Both the position numbers and the translations under genes were made by a program. A DNA stretch of 64,000 nt from Mycobacterium saskatchewanense (GTDB lineage: Bacteria > Actinomycetota > Actinomycetes > Mycobacteriales > Mycobacteriaceae): positions 4,340,001 to 4,404,000 of the forward strand of contig NZ_AP022573.1 in the NCBI RefSeq assembly GCF_010729105.1, written 5' to 3'. A model generated the notes under the pieces. It had not been told where the DNA came from. It worked only from the letters and a program-made list of their open reading frames with translations, and made no database searches. Below, in pieces: positions 1 through 7,547 of the stretch (the first letter of the stretch is position 1; every line of letters begins with the position of its first letter).

Positions 1-34
1 GCGCTACTAGTAGTAGTGTAGCGCTACTAGTAGT
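1..34. repeat. Tandem palindromic direct repeat, possible operator
   Basis: The 14-base unit GCGCTACTAGTAGT occurs at 1-14 and again at 21-34, a 20-base period close to two helical turns. Each unit contains the perfect palindrome CTACTAGTAG (4-13 and 24-33). Such spacing is typical of a paired regulator-binding site, but no regulator can be assigned and the left part may continue outside the window. Confidence 0.45.
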
Positions 35-537
35 CCACTTATGCATATCCGTCTTTGCGCCCGGGGGAGGATTCATGTCAGGCAACGGGCCGAACGATCC
101 CTGGTTCACAAGCTCCTCGATGCTGCCACTACATGCCATGTCGTCTGGCTGTCGAACGAACTTTCCGAGTTGTGCGAGCGAAATCGCGCAGACGAAGAGC
201 GATGGTCCGCGATGAGTGTGCTGCTTGCGCCAACCAAGCCTCACGTGTGGACGCGTGCGGTTCGGGCTTTCAAGCGCACCGGCCGCGCGATTACCAGTGG
301 CGTGCACCGACCGCCGCCGGTCGAGCAAGGCCGCGTGCGTCCACGTCATTACCCGCCTCGCTGCTGCTCATACCTCGACGACGACCTAATGAACCGCGAA
401 ATGTATGACCACTTGCGCGAGGAGCCGATCAGACTAACCTCCCGGCTGGCATTTCGCCTACGCCGCTCATGAAACTAACAAGGTTTCGACGATGGTGCAT
501 CGGGATCGTCAAACCACCTGCGCGCCAAGGGCGTTAC
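35..537. other. Stretch without a recognisable gene
   Basis: Open frames exist on the + strand (for example 41-472) but their translations are arginine-rich, show no family motif and lack a convincing ribosome binding site. They look like chance frames in GC-rich DNA or decayed sequence. If mceA begins at 469 rather than 538, the last 69 bases are coding. Confidence 0.4.
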
Positions 538-1845
538 GTGCTGTTGGTTAGGACTCAGACCAACGCCCCGCGGACGCCGCCGTATAAGTGGATTGCAGTC
601 GCGACGCTGCTCGTACTCGCGGTGATTTTAGCCTCGGTGTACGGGCAATTCCGCGGTGCCTTCACCGAAAAGACGCAGCTGACCATGATCGCCGCCCGCG
701 CCGGGCTGCTGATGGATCCGGGTTCGAAGGTGACCTATAACGGGGTGCAGATCGGCCGGGTGGGGTCGATTTCGGAAACCGTTCGCGACGGCAAGCCCGC
801 CGCGAAGTTCACCTTGGAGGTGTATCCGCGGTATTTGGCGTTGATTCCATCGAACGTGAACGCCGATATCAAGGCGACGACGGTGTTCGGTGGTAAGTAT
901 GTGGCGTTGACGACGCCGGCCAATCCGTCGCCGCAGAAGATCTCGACGCACACGGTGATCGATGCCCGCTCGGTGACCACCGAGATCAACACGCTGTTTC
1001 AGACGATCACCTCGATCGCGGAGAAGGTGGATCCGGTCAAGCTGAATTTGACGTTGAGCGCGGCGGCGCAGTCGTTGACGGGGCTGGGGGAGAAGTTCGG
1101 TCAGTCGGTGACCAACGCCAACGCGTTGCTTGATGATGTGAATCCGCAGATGCCGCAGGCGCGCAGGGATATTGCGCGGTTGGCGGCGCTGGGGGATACC
1201 TATGCGAACGCGTCGCCGGATTTGTTGGATTTCTTGGACGACGCGGTGATCACCTCGCGCACCATCAATGCCCAGCAGAAGGATTTGGATCAGGCGTTGC
1301 TGGCGGCGGCCGGGTTCGGCAACACCGGTGCGGAGTTGTTCAACAAGGGCGGGCCGTATTTGGCGCGCGGTGCCGCCGATCTGGTGCCCTCGGCGCAGCT
1401 GCTGGACACCTACAGCCCCGAACTGTTCTGCGCCCTGCGCAACTACCACGACATCGTGCCCATCACCGGTGCCTCGGAGGGCGGATTCAACGGCTACTCG
1501 TTGAACATGGACACCGAGGTGCTCTCCGGGCTGGGACTGATCGCGAACCCGGTGTCCGCGGCGCCCGTCATCGCTTCGCTGGTGGGCGGTGTCGCCGGGG
1601 TGGTCGGTGGGGCGCCCAACCCCTACATCTACCCCGAAAATTTGCCGCGGGTGAACGCCCGCGGTGGGCCCGGCGGTGCGCCGGGGTGCTGGCAGCCGAT
1701 CACCCACGACTTGTGGCCCGCACCGGAGTTGGTGATGGACTCCGGCAACAGCCTTGCGCCGTACAACCACCTGGACACCGGATCGCCGTATGCGATCGAA
1801 TACGTCTGGGGCCGCCAGGTAGGGGATAACACAATCAACCCATAA
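538..1845 (+). CDS. MCE-family protein, MceA type (orphan)
   Basis: Mce proteins are exported, envelope-anchored parts of lipid import systems; MceA is normally the first of six Mce subunits (A-F) behind two YrbE permeases. The protein (about 435 residues) has a basic N-terminus followed by RTPPYK, one membrane segment (IAVATLLVLAVILASVYG), then the MlaD/MCE domain with MDPGSKVTYNGVQIGRVG and the helical Mce C-terminal region; the length fits MceA (about 450). Start: GTG 538 puts about ten residues before RTPPYK, as in known MceA proteins, and has AAGGGCG upstream; ATG 469 is the longer alternative. Oddly, no yrbE gene precedes it and no mceB follows: downstream lie a MerR-type remnant and a TetR gene. 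It may be a leftover of a lost mce operon or an extra subunit serving another one. Confidence 0.85.
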   Translation: MLLVRTQTNAPRTPPYKWIAVATLLVLAVILASVYGQFRGAFTEKTQLTMIAARAGLLMDPGSKVTYNGVQIGRVGSISETVRDGKPAAKFTLEVYPRYLALIPSNVNADIKATTVFGGKYVALTTPANPSPQKISTHTVIDARSVTTEINTLFQTITSIAEKVDPVKLNLTLSAAAQSLTGLGEKFGQSVTNANALLDDVNPQMPQARRDIARLAALGDTYANASPDLLDFLDDAVITSRTINAQQKDLDQALLAAAGFGNTGAELFNKGGPYLARGAADLVPSAQLLDTYSPELFCALRNYHDIVPITGASEGGFNGYSLNMDTEVLSGLGLIANPVSAAPVIASLVGGVAGVVGGAPNPYIYPENLPRVNARGGPGGAPGCWQPITHDLWPAPELVMDSGNSLAPYNHLDTGSPYAIEYVWGRQVGDNTINP

Positions 1846-2060
1846 AAATGGGCATTGCCGCATAGAGTGGGCGATGATCTTTTGTGGTGGGAGGGTTTTC
1901 GTGTGCGAGCCCAGTCAGCATCCGGGACAGCTCTCGACGCAATCCCGCGCCGACGCCGATCTGGTCATCCAGCAGATCCCGGCGATGCAGCATCACGTGG
2001 TGCAGATCCCAGTCAGGCTCATCCAGGGCGCAAGCAATATCGGCCAGTGGTGATTGGCTT
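1838..2060 (-). pseudogene. Remnant of a MerR-family regulator
   Basis: On the minus strand a frame ending at TGA 1838-1840 reads SPLADIACALDEPDWDLHHV and continues MLHRRDLLDDQIGVGAGLRRELSRML. This resembles the end of the MerR DNA-binding domain (the xxLxEIxxLLDxPxxD pattern) and the coiled-coil dimerisation helix after it. There is no intact N-terminal helix-turn-helix in frame upstream, so it appears to be a 5'-truncated or frameshifted remnant. The family call rests on pattern resemblance only; the stretch could instead be plain intergenic DNA between mceA and the TetR gene. Confidence 0.4.
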
Positions 2061-2225
2061 CGCGGGGCGCAGCCGATTCGCGAGCCGGAATTCCACTGCG
2101 GCCTTTGTTGAACACTCGCGTGGAATCGATGAGCATTCGCATGGAATGATCGAGGCGACGACCCGCACTTGGCATCATGCCGCCAAAACCGCTAAATGTC
2201 GCACCGGAGCGAATGACACACTGTA

Positions 2226-2888
2226 GTGGCGCCGCAAAAGGGTAATCGCAGACCGGGCCGCCCGCCTGCCGCGACCGCCGGCGACGCGCGCGAGCGAATT
2301 ATCCGAGCTGCTCGTTTGGTGTTTAGCGCACGCGGCTACGACGGCGCGACGCTCCAAGACATCGCCGCGCGCGCCGACCTGAGCCGGCCGGCGATCAACC
2401 ACTACTTCTCGAGCAAGCGAGCGTTGTATCAGGAAGTGCTGGTTGAGACCAACGAATGCGTCATCGGAGCCGGTGTTAAACATGCGGACATCGAGAATTC
2501 GCTGGTGGCTCGCCTGATGGCGTTCATCTCCGCGATGAGAGCCGGTTCGGAAAATTTCGCCGGGTCTGCGTTTTTGGTCACTGGCGTACTCGAATCGCAG
2601 CGCCATCCCGAATTGGTTGGCACCGAAAACGATCCCCTTTGGATCATTCGGAAAGTATTGACACGCTTCGTCAACGATGCGATTGAGCGCGGCGAACTCG
2701 CTGCGGATATTGATGCATCGGCAATGGTCGAACCGCTGCTCGTCGTGGGTTGCGGCGTGGGGGTATACGCGGGCTACGTCCGGACTTACCCAGAGATGGT
2801 GGCCATGACCCCAATGCTGCGCCAACTCGTGGAAGGGGCGCTTTGCCCGCCCACCCGAGGACTAGCGGGACGGCCGTTACGGTGGTGA
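2226..2888 (+). CDS. TetR/AcrR family transcriptional regulator
   Basis: A 220-residue dimeric one-component repressor. The N-terminal helix-turn-helix is clear: DARERIIRAARLVFSARGYD, then the recognition part (LQDIAARADLSRPAINHYFSSKRALYQEV) at about residues 20-65. The remaining ligand-binding domain is unassigned. The start is GTG 2226 with only a weak, distant GGAG upstream. Ligand and targets are unknown; mceA lies upstream in the same direction and TetR genes often sit beside mce loci, so control of mceA or a lost neighbour is an inference. Confidence 0.85.
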   Translation: MAPQKGNRRPGRPPAATAGDARERIIRAARLVFSARGYDGATLQDIAARADLSRPAINHYFSSKRALYQEVLVETNECVIGAGVKHADIENSLVARLMAFISAMRAGSENFAGSAFLVTGVLESQRHPELVGTENDPLWIIRKVLTRFVNDAIERGELAADIDASAMVEPLLVVGCGVGVYAGYVRTYPEMVAMTPMLRQLVEGALCPPTRGLAGRPLRW

Positions 2889-3086
2889 CCCGTTGTGCTC
2901 AGCCGTGCTGAAGCCGACCATCCCCCGTCGAAGATCGCCAAAAACTCACCCGACGCCACCACGGTGATGGACGGCACCGCCCCCAACGACGCCGTCCCGC
3001 TCATCCGCTTCCTGGTCAGCGATCCTGATTCGGTACATGCGGCCGCGCCTAGGCAGGCTGACCCTTTTGCAGCGCGAACGCCTGAC

Positions 3087-3113
3087 TGAGCCGTCCCGGT
3101 GAGTCCGGAGACT
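3087..3113. repeat. IS3-element terminal inverted repeat, orfB side
   Basis: Begins TGAGCCGTCCCGG and ends TCCGGAGACT; only the four central bases (TGAG) differ from the other end. It is preceded by the target repeat GAC. Confidence 0.85.
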
Positions 3114-3125
3114 GCATTCGTTGAA

Positions 3126-4090
3126 TCACCCTGCCTTTGGTGGGGTGCGTTTGTGATCGTAGTAGAGCGTCTCGACGGCCTCGGGAGTGAAGTCGTCGAG
3201 GTACTCGTGGGGGCGTTCGGTGTTGAACCAGACCACCCATTCAGCGGTCGCCAGCTCGACCTGGTTGACGTCGCGCCACGGGCCTTGCCGGCGGATAAGT
3301 TCGTTCTTGAACGAGCCGACGGTGGTCTCGGCCAGCGCATTGTCCAGCGCATCGCCAACCGAGCCGACGGAGGGATCCACGCCCTCATCGATGAGCCGCT
3401 GGGTGAAGGCCACCGAGGTGTATTGACTGCCCGCGTCGCTGTGCGCAATCAGCCCGTGCAGACTGGTGGTGCCGTCCTGGGCGCGAGTGAAGAACGCATG
3501 CTCGATAGCGTCGAGGACCAGATCGGTGGTCATGGATCTGGCGGCCCGCCAGCCTAGGATCCGGCGGCTGTAGGCGTCGATGACGAATGCGACGTAGACG
3601 AATCCCATCCAGGTCGACACATACGTAAAGTCGGCCACCCACAACCGATTTGGCGCCGCGGCATAAAAGCGGCGGTCCACCAGATCCGGGTATCGCCGAT
3701 GAGTGTCGTCGGCGATGGTGGTCTTGTGCTTGGATCCGTACCGCGCGCCCTCCCAACCGTTCTCGCGCATGATCCGCTCCACCGTGCACCGGGCGACATC
3801 GTGACCCTGGCTGCGTAGCCAGATCCACAACTTGCGTGACCCCAGCGTCTGGACGAACTTGCCCTTTTCTTGTCTTCCCGCGCCGCGGTGATGATCTCGA
3901 CCAGCTCGGCGTCATGGATCTGCCGTCGTGTCGGGGTCTTGTTGATCCACTCGTAGTAGGTCGACGGGCTGATCGGCACGCCATGCTCAGACAGCACCGC
4001 ACACATGGGCTCGACACCCCAGCGCAGCCCGGCCCCGCCGTTGGAACCGGCCACCTGGTGGTCCTTGTGTTCGGCGATGAACCGGATCAC
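3126..4090 (-). pseudogene. IS3-family transposase OrfB, frameshifted
   Basis: OrfB carries the DDE integrase core. GTG 4090 (GTGA overlap with orfA) opens a frame reading IRFIAEHKDHQ and WGVEPMCAVLSEHGVPISPS up to about 3870. There the frame is lost in the run of four A and three G bases (complement of 3861-3870), and the rest, GKFVQTLGSRKLWIWLRSQG through NRLWVADFTYVSTW, HSDAGSQYTS and DNALAETTVGSFKNELI, is in another frame, ending at TGA 3126. The span of 965 bases is not a multiple of three, which fits a single-base loss. All three catalytic acidic motifs remain in the second frame. A sequencing error in the homopolymer is the alternative. Confidence 0.85.
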
Positions 4091-4410
4091 CGTCTCCCGG
4101 GCCGGTCGAGCTCGGCCCCGAAGAAAATCGCCGCTGCTTTCAAGATCTCGTTGGCCCGGCGCAGCTCGGCAATCTCCTTGCGCAGCGCCTTGTTCTCCTC
4201 GGCCATCGCGGAGGTCACACCCGGCCGCTGGCCGGTATCGACCTCCGAGCGGCGGATCCAGGTCCGCAACGTCTCCGGTGTGCCGATCCCCAACATGCCC
4301 GTGACCGCCGTGATCGCCGCCCACTGCGACGGGTACTGCGGGCGCACCTCAGCGACCATGCGCACCGCACGTTCACGAAGCTCGTCGGGGTACTTGCTGA
4401 CACGTCCCAT
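4087..4410 (-). CDS. IS3-family transposase OrfA
   Basis: A 107-residue protein that supplies the DNA-binding part of the IS3 transposase. The N-terminus (MGRVSKYPDELRERAVRMV) is the start of the HTH_Tnp_1 fold, followed by TPETLRTWIRR and a leucine-zipper-like helix (EENKALRKEIAELRRANEIL) at about residues 70-90. It ends in FFGAELDRPGRR at TGA 4089-4087, overlapping the GTG of orfB. In IS3 elements an OrfAB fusion made by -1 frameshifting is the active enzyme; no frameshift signal was proven here. Length and sequence look intact. Confidence 0.9.
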   Translation of the reverse strand: MGRVSKYPDELRERAVRMVAEVRPQYPSQWAAITAVTGMLGIGTPETLRTWIRRSEVDTGQRPGVTSAMAEENKALRKEIAELRRANEILKAAAIFFGAELDRPGRR

Positions 4411-4434
4411 AACCCAGATCCTCCCAAGATCGGG

Positions 4435-4461
4435 AGTCTCCGGAAACGCCGGGACGGCTCA
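4435..4461. repeat. IS3-element terminal inverted repeat, orfA side
   Basis: Read on the minus strand it begins TGAGCCGTCCCGG and ends TCCGGAGACT with CGTT in the centre. It is followed by the target repeat GAC (4462-4464) and marks the boundary of the element. Confidence 0.85.
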
Positions 4462-4754
4462 GACTGGTTTCTTTGGCTGGTTCATCGACATCGCACGGGG
4501 CGCAGCGCCCCGCCCCCTGAAGGCCTGCAGGACTGGCCTGTCAAACTACGGTCGGCTCGTCCTCATGCGTTATAAGAGTCTCTGAAGGGACAGCTTGGAT
4601 GCTGGGTCGTCACTGGTGCCGTCAAGCGCGGATACGTTTTTCCGACATGACGACCAAGCAGACCGCGCTCGAGAGGACGACACCCACCGGAATCCGGGCC
4701 GGACGATACGAAACAGCCGACGACACTCTCCTTGCCTTCCTCCAAGCCCTCTGA
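4462..4754 (+). other. Spacer between two IS elements, with a 35-codon open frame
   Basis: This stretch lies between the IS3 element and the truncated ISL3 transposase. It holds an ATG frame at 4647-4754 coding 35 residues (starting MTTKQTALER, ending LLAFLQAL) with protein-like composition but no clear ribosome binding site. I do not recognise the product. It may be part of a mobile element whose other parts are lost. Confidence 0.3.
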
Positions 4755-5597
4755 TTATGCCGACCTCACGGCTGCGGGCACCGCCTCCACCAGGCGCAAC
4801 ACCGACCATGTCGGCAGAACCCAGACGTCGTCATAAAAGGGATCCATCACCGCCGCCTCGGGCAGTTCGGTGGTGGTGGCGGTCTTGAATCCGGAGAATC
4901 CGTCCATGGCAACGACGTCCACACCATCGCGCCAGTCCTGTGGCCGGTCGGCCAGCCAGTCGGCGAATGCTCGTTTGGAGCGTCCTTCGACCATGTCGAG
5001 CAACCGCGCCGGACCGGTCTTGTCGCGCACGGGGGTCAAGTCGATGATGACGGTGACGTACTTGTCGGCGCGACGGGTGTGCCGCCACACATGCTCGTCG
5101 ACGCCGATCACCGCGACCCCGTCGAAGCGGGCCGCATCGGCGATGAGCACCCGGCGGCCTTCGGCCAACACCGCGTTGTTAGCGGTGTTCCACGACACCG
5201 CGAGCGCTTCGGCGACTCGGGCCACCGACAGATGTTGGCAGACCAGGGCTTCCAGTGCCCACCGCAGGCCCCGGCGGGACAGCTTGGCCCGCGGCTCGGC
5301 GGCCTTGCTGGTGTCTTGGCGCCACACATGAGCGCAGCCGGCGCACCGATACCGGCGGATCGTGACCAGCAAGCATGTGGGCCGCCACCCGAACGGCTCA
5401 TGAGCCAGTTGCCGGGTCACGGTGTCACGCACCGCGCCCTGCTCGCCGCAGCGGCGACACCACGAGTCGTCGTCGATAATCCGGCAAGCCAACACCGCCC
5501 GGTCCGGCTCCAGGCGTTGTCCGGTCACCTCCAACCCGAGCTCGTCAAGGCGGCAGAATGTGCTCAGATCAGGGCACGCGAAGGTAGCGTCAGGCAC
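4755..5597 (-). pseudogene. ISL3-family transposase, C-terminally truncated
   Basis: The 280-residue frame has the ISL3 transposase N-terminal half: a zinc-binding CxxC...CxxC region (WCRRCGEQG and RYRCAGCAHVW), a helix-turn-helix (VARVAEALAVSWNTANNAVL) and the first catalytic part, GVDEHVWRH and VVAMDGFSGFKTA. Family members are usually over 400 residues; here similarity ends after EAAVMDPF near 4830 and about 25 unrelated residues follow to the stop. The second half of the DDE domain is missing, so the protein should be inactive. A middle segment of a similar transposase lies beside it in the opposite orientation. Confidence 0.8.
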
Positions 5598-5708
5598 GTC
5601 GAGGTCTTTCAGATGGGCGGTGTGAGAACTCCCATCATCGGAAGACCTCGACCCCTATCCCGGCAGCGACGCGCCGACCACCTCTACACCCTCAACTGCG
5701 AAGAGCCG
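4755..5708 (-). mobile_element. Truncated ISL3-family element, left end retained
   Basis: Read on the minus strand the element begins at 5708 with GGCTCTTCGCAG, the kind of terminal sequence seen in ISL3-family elements, followed by about 110 bases of leader and the transposase gene. The right end is missing: transposase similarity stops near 4830 and no matching inverted repeat is visible before the IS3 element. Confidence 0.6.
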
Positions 5709-5975
5709 TCAACGCGTCCAACAGGCCACCTGCGACATCGCGGCCGCACCAGGGATCCGCTCTACGGCGTGCGCCGCACCCTGCGCACCCGATTCCCGCT
5801 GCTCACCGCCCGCCAACGCACCCGCCTGGAGGCGGTGTTCGCCGACGACAACCACCTCCCCGTGCAGCTCACCTGGGGCGTCTACCAGCGCATCATCGCG
5901 GCCTACAGCCACCCCGACCGGCGGCGCGGCAAGACCATGATGACCGCCATCATCAATGAGCCCCTTTGTCGCTAG
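5708..5975 (+). pseudogene. Internal fragment of an ISL3-family transposase
   Basis: Immediately beyond the left end of the minus-strand ISL3 element, the plus strand encodes RQRVQQATC (from 5708) and then, after a one-base frame change near 5737, HRGRTRDPLYGV, LLTARQRTRLEAVFADDNH and HPDRRRGKTMMTAIIN. In intact ISL3 transposases these segments follow the VMDPF region, exactly where the minus-strand copy breaks off. The C-terminal end is lost after IIN and the frame stops at 5975. It is a frameshifted, doubly truncated fragment. Confidence 0.75.
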
Positions 5976-5977
5976 GA

Positions 5978-6793
5978 CTATTTGTCCACCGTATTCGGCG
6001 ACGCTGCCATCGAGAAGAAAGAGCCGTTCTTAATGCTTCTGTGGATTACAAGAAATTGTCCTGGCGCGCTCGCAACTGAAAGTAGCTCGTAGTCAAGCTC
6101 AAGCTCACCGAAGTCTCTATGTCGGAGCTGCTTGACCTTGCCGTCGGAGACATTGACATCGTGGCTGTTCCACATCTGGACGAAGTCGCTGCTCTTTTTG
6201 GAAAGTTCGAGGACGATATCGGTGATATCTGGCTGATCAATATCGATACCTGCGGTGCGGTGCACGGTGGCGATGGCGGTTTTGACGTATGATTCCCAGT
6301 TCACCCAGAGGGTTTTCGCCTCGGGATCCAGGAACAGTAAGCGCAAAACGTTCCCTGTGATCGTGAATTGGGAGAAGAGCTCTGAGGCTTGCGGGTTTTC
6401 GGCCAGCACATCGCACCGGCGGTTGACTATGTAGGCCGGACCGAGTGTCCAGGCTTGCATGATGAGAAGCAAATACTCAGCCGGGTTTTGCTGCGAACTG
6501 GCCTTCTGCCGCCAGCGGTGTCGCGGGGTCGCGAGGTCATACAGATAGGTCGCCTCACTGGGAGACAGGCCGAGCGCGATCACCAAGGCGTCCAATATCC
6601 GCGCGGACGGGTGGTTTTCTCGTCCTTGTTCCAACCGCGCGTAGTAGTCGGCACTGATGCCGGCCCGCACGGCCACCTCCTCGCGGCGCAGCCCAGGGGT
6701 GCGCCGCCGTCTCGCAAGATCGCCGTGGCGCTGCTGGTTGGGTGTGATCGCCTCGCGGCGCGCCCGAAGAAATTCTCCCAGTGTCTTGGTCAC
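5978..6793 (-). CDS. XRE-family regulator with MmyB-type ligand domain
   Basis: A 271-residue cytoplasmic regulator. Residues about 5-75 are the helix-turn-helix (LGEFLRARREAITPN, TPGLRREEVAVRAGISADYY, LEQGRENHPSARILDAL). The rest matches the MmyB-like ligand-binding domain (AWTLGPAYIVNRRCDVLAEN, a regular VLRLLFLDPEAKTLWVNWES segment, and the C-terminal ELDYELLSV...PGQFLVIH part). Family length is about 280, so it is full size. It is divergent from mmpS-mmpL across 295 bases, so it is a candidate local regulator of that pair; this is inferred from position. Its stop lies two bases from the end of the ISL3 fragment. Confidence 0.85.
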   Translation of the reverse strand: MTKTLGEFLRARREAITPNQQRHGDLARRRRTPGLRREEVAVRAGISADYYARLEQGRENHPSARILDALVIALGLSPSEATYLYDLATPRHRWRQKASSQQNPAEYLLLIMQAWTLGPAYIVNRRCDVLAENPQASELFSQFTITGNVLRLLFLDPEAKTLWVNWESYVKTAIATVHRTAGIDIDQPDITDIVLELSKKSSDFVQMWNSHDVNVSDGKVKQLRHRDFGELELDYELLSVASAPGQFLVIHRSIKNGSFFSMAASPNTVDK

Positions 6794-7088
6794 GAAGCGA
6801 TGCTAGCCAGCGCGGCGTCCTGGGTGTCAAATTCCTAGGTTAAGCTCCCCCTTCCGCGACCTGCGGTTCCTCGCCACCATATGTACTCGTGGCATCAATC
6901 GACCGCTTGGCCGAAGGGAACAGGGTTTTAGGCCGCTTGCTGATATCGACACGGGCGGAGGATGGGCCTGAGCATGGGCGGGGCTACCCAGCGCGGATAC
7001 GGCGGTACGGCGAAGGGTCGGTTCGTTGCCTGGTCGCGACCACACCGACGACGTACTCGGGTCAACGCCCCAAACGTAGCAGCCTGGA

Positions 7089-7547
7089 GTGACAGCAACC
7101 CGAACCGGAAGGACAACGACTTTGCTGGGCATTCTCAAGCGGGCGTGGATTCCGCTGGTGATCGTCGCGGTTGCGGCCGTCGGGGGCTTCGTGGCTTACC
7201 GATTGCAGGGTGTGTTCGGCTCGCACCGAGTCGCGGAGGTGGGCCCGGTCGAGCAGATTGTGCCGATCAACGTCAAGCGCGTGGTTTACGAGGTTACCGG
7301 GCCCCCGGGCACGGCGGGTGTGGTCAATTACCTGGACGAGAACGCTCAGCCTCAGCGCGCAAGTTTCACCACCTTGCCGTGGTCATACACCGTGACCACG
7401 ACCATGCCGGGAATGTTCGCCAACGTGGTGGCACAAGGGGACAGCAACATGCTCGGTTGCCGGATTCTGGTCAACGGTGTGGTGCGCGACCAGCAGTCCG
7501 TAGCCCGTTTCGACGCACAGGTTTTCTGCTTGGATAAAGCCGCATGA
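7089..7547 (+). CDS. MmpS-family membrane accessory protein
   Basis: MmpS proteins are single-pass periplasmic adaptors of MmpL (RND) exporters. The 152-residue frame has one N-terminal membrane helix (WIPLVIVAVAAVGGFVAYRLQG) and the MmpS domain with VVYEVTGPPGTAGVVNYLDE, LPWSYTVTT and NVVAQGDSNMLGCRILVNG. Start choice: GTG 7089 gives the longest form, but its GGAG abuts the codon; TTG 7122 has GGAAGGA (7107-7113) at a good 8-base spacing and may be the real start, giving 141 residues. Its stop overlaps the mmpL ATG by four bases, indicating coupled translation. Confidence 0.9.
   Translation: MTATRTGRTTTLLGILKRAWIPLVIVAVAAVGGFVAYRLQGVFGSHRVAEVGPVEQIVPINVKRVVYEVTGPPGTAGVVNYLDENAQPQRASFTTLPWSYTVTTTMPGMFANVVAQGDSNMLGCRILVNGVVRDQQSVARFDAQVFCLDKAA

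Larger units (their letters stand above)
3087..4461 (-). mobile_element. IS3-family insertion sequence (IS6110-like layout), 1375 bp
   Basis: The ends are imperfect 27-base inverted repeats starting TGAGCCGTCCCGG (3087-3113 and complement of 4435-4461). GAC at 3084-3086 and at 4462-4464 is consistent with a 3-base target duplication, usual for IS3 elements. Inside, on the minus strand, are orfA and an orfB that overlaps it at GTGA. orfB carries a frameshift, so this copy is probably unable to move by itself, though sharp ends and target repeats suggest a fairly recent insertion. Confidence 0.9.

Noticed and set aside
41..472. A 143-codon open frame before mceA
   Set aside because: There is no ribosome binding site, no recognisable domain and an overlapping rival frame of similar quality; nothing supports it as a gene.
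1839..1852. Short hairpin CCCAT-AAAA-ATGGG after mceA as a terminator
   Set aside because: The stem has only five pairs and no T-run follows, so it is not convincing.
2895..3089. A 64-codon open frame between the TetR gene and the IS3 element
   Set aside because: There is no clear start signal and no family match; it is kept only as the possible target interrupted by the IS element.
6831..6850. CTAGGTTAAGCT as an IdeR box before the XRE/mmpS divergent region
   Set aside because: Only one half of the 19-base consensus is present (about 12 matches), so it was not entered as a feature.
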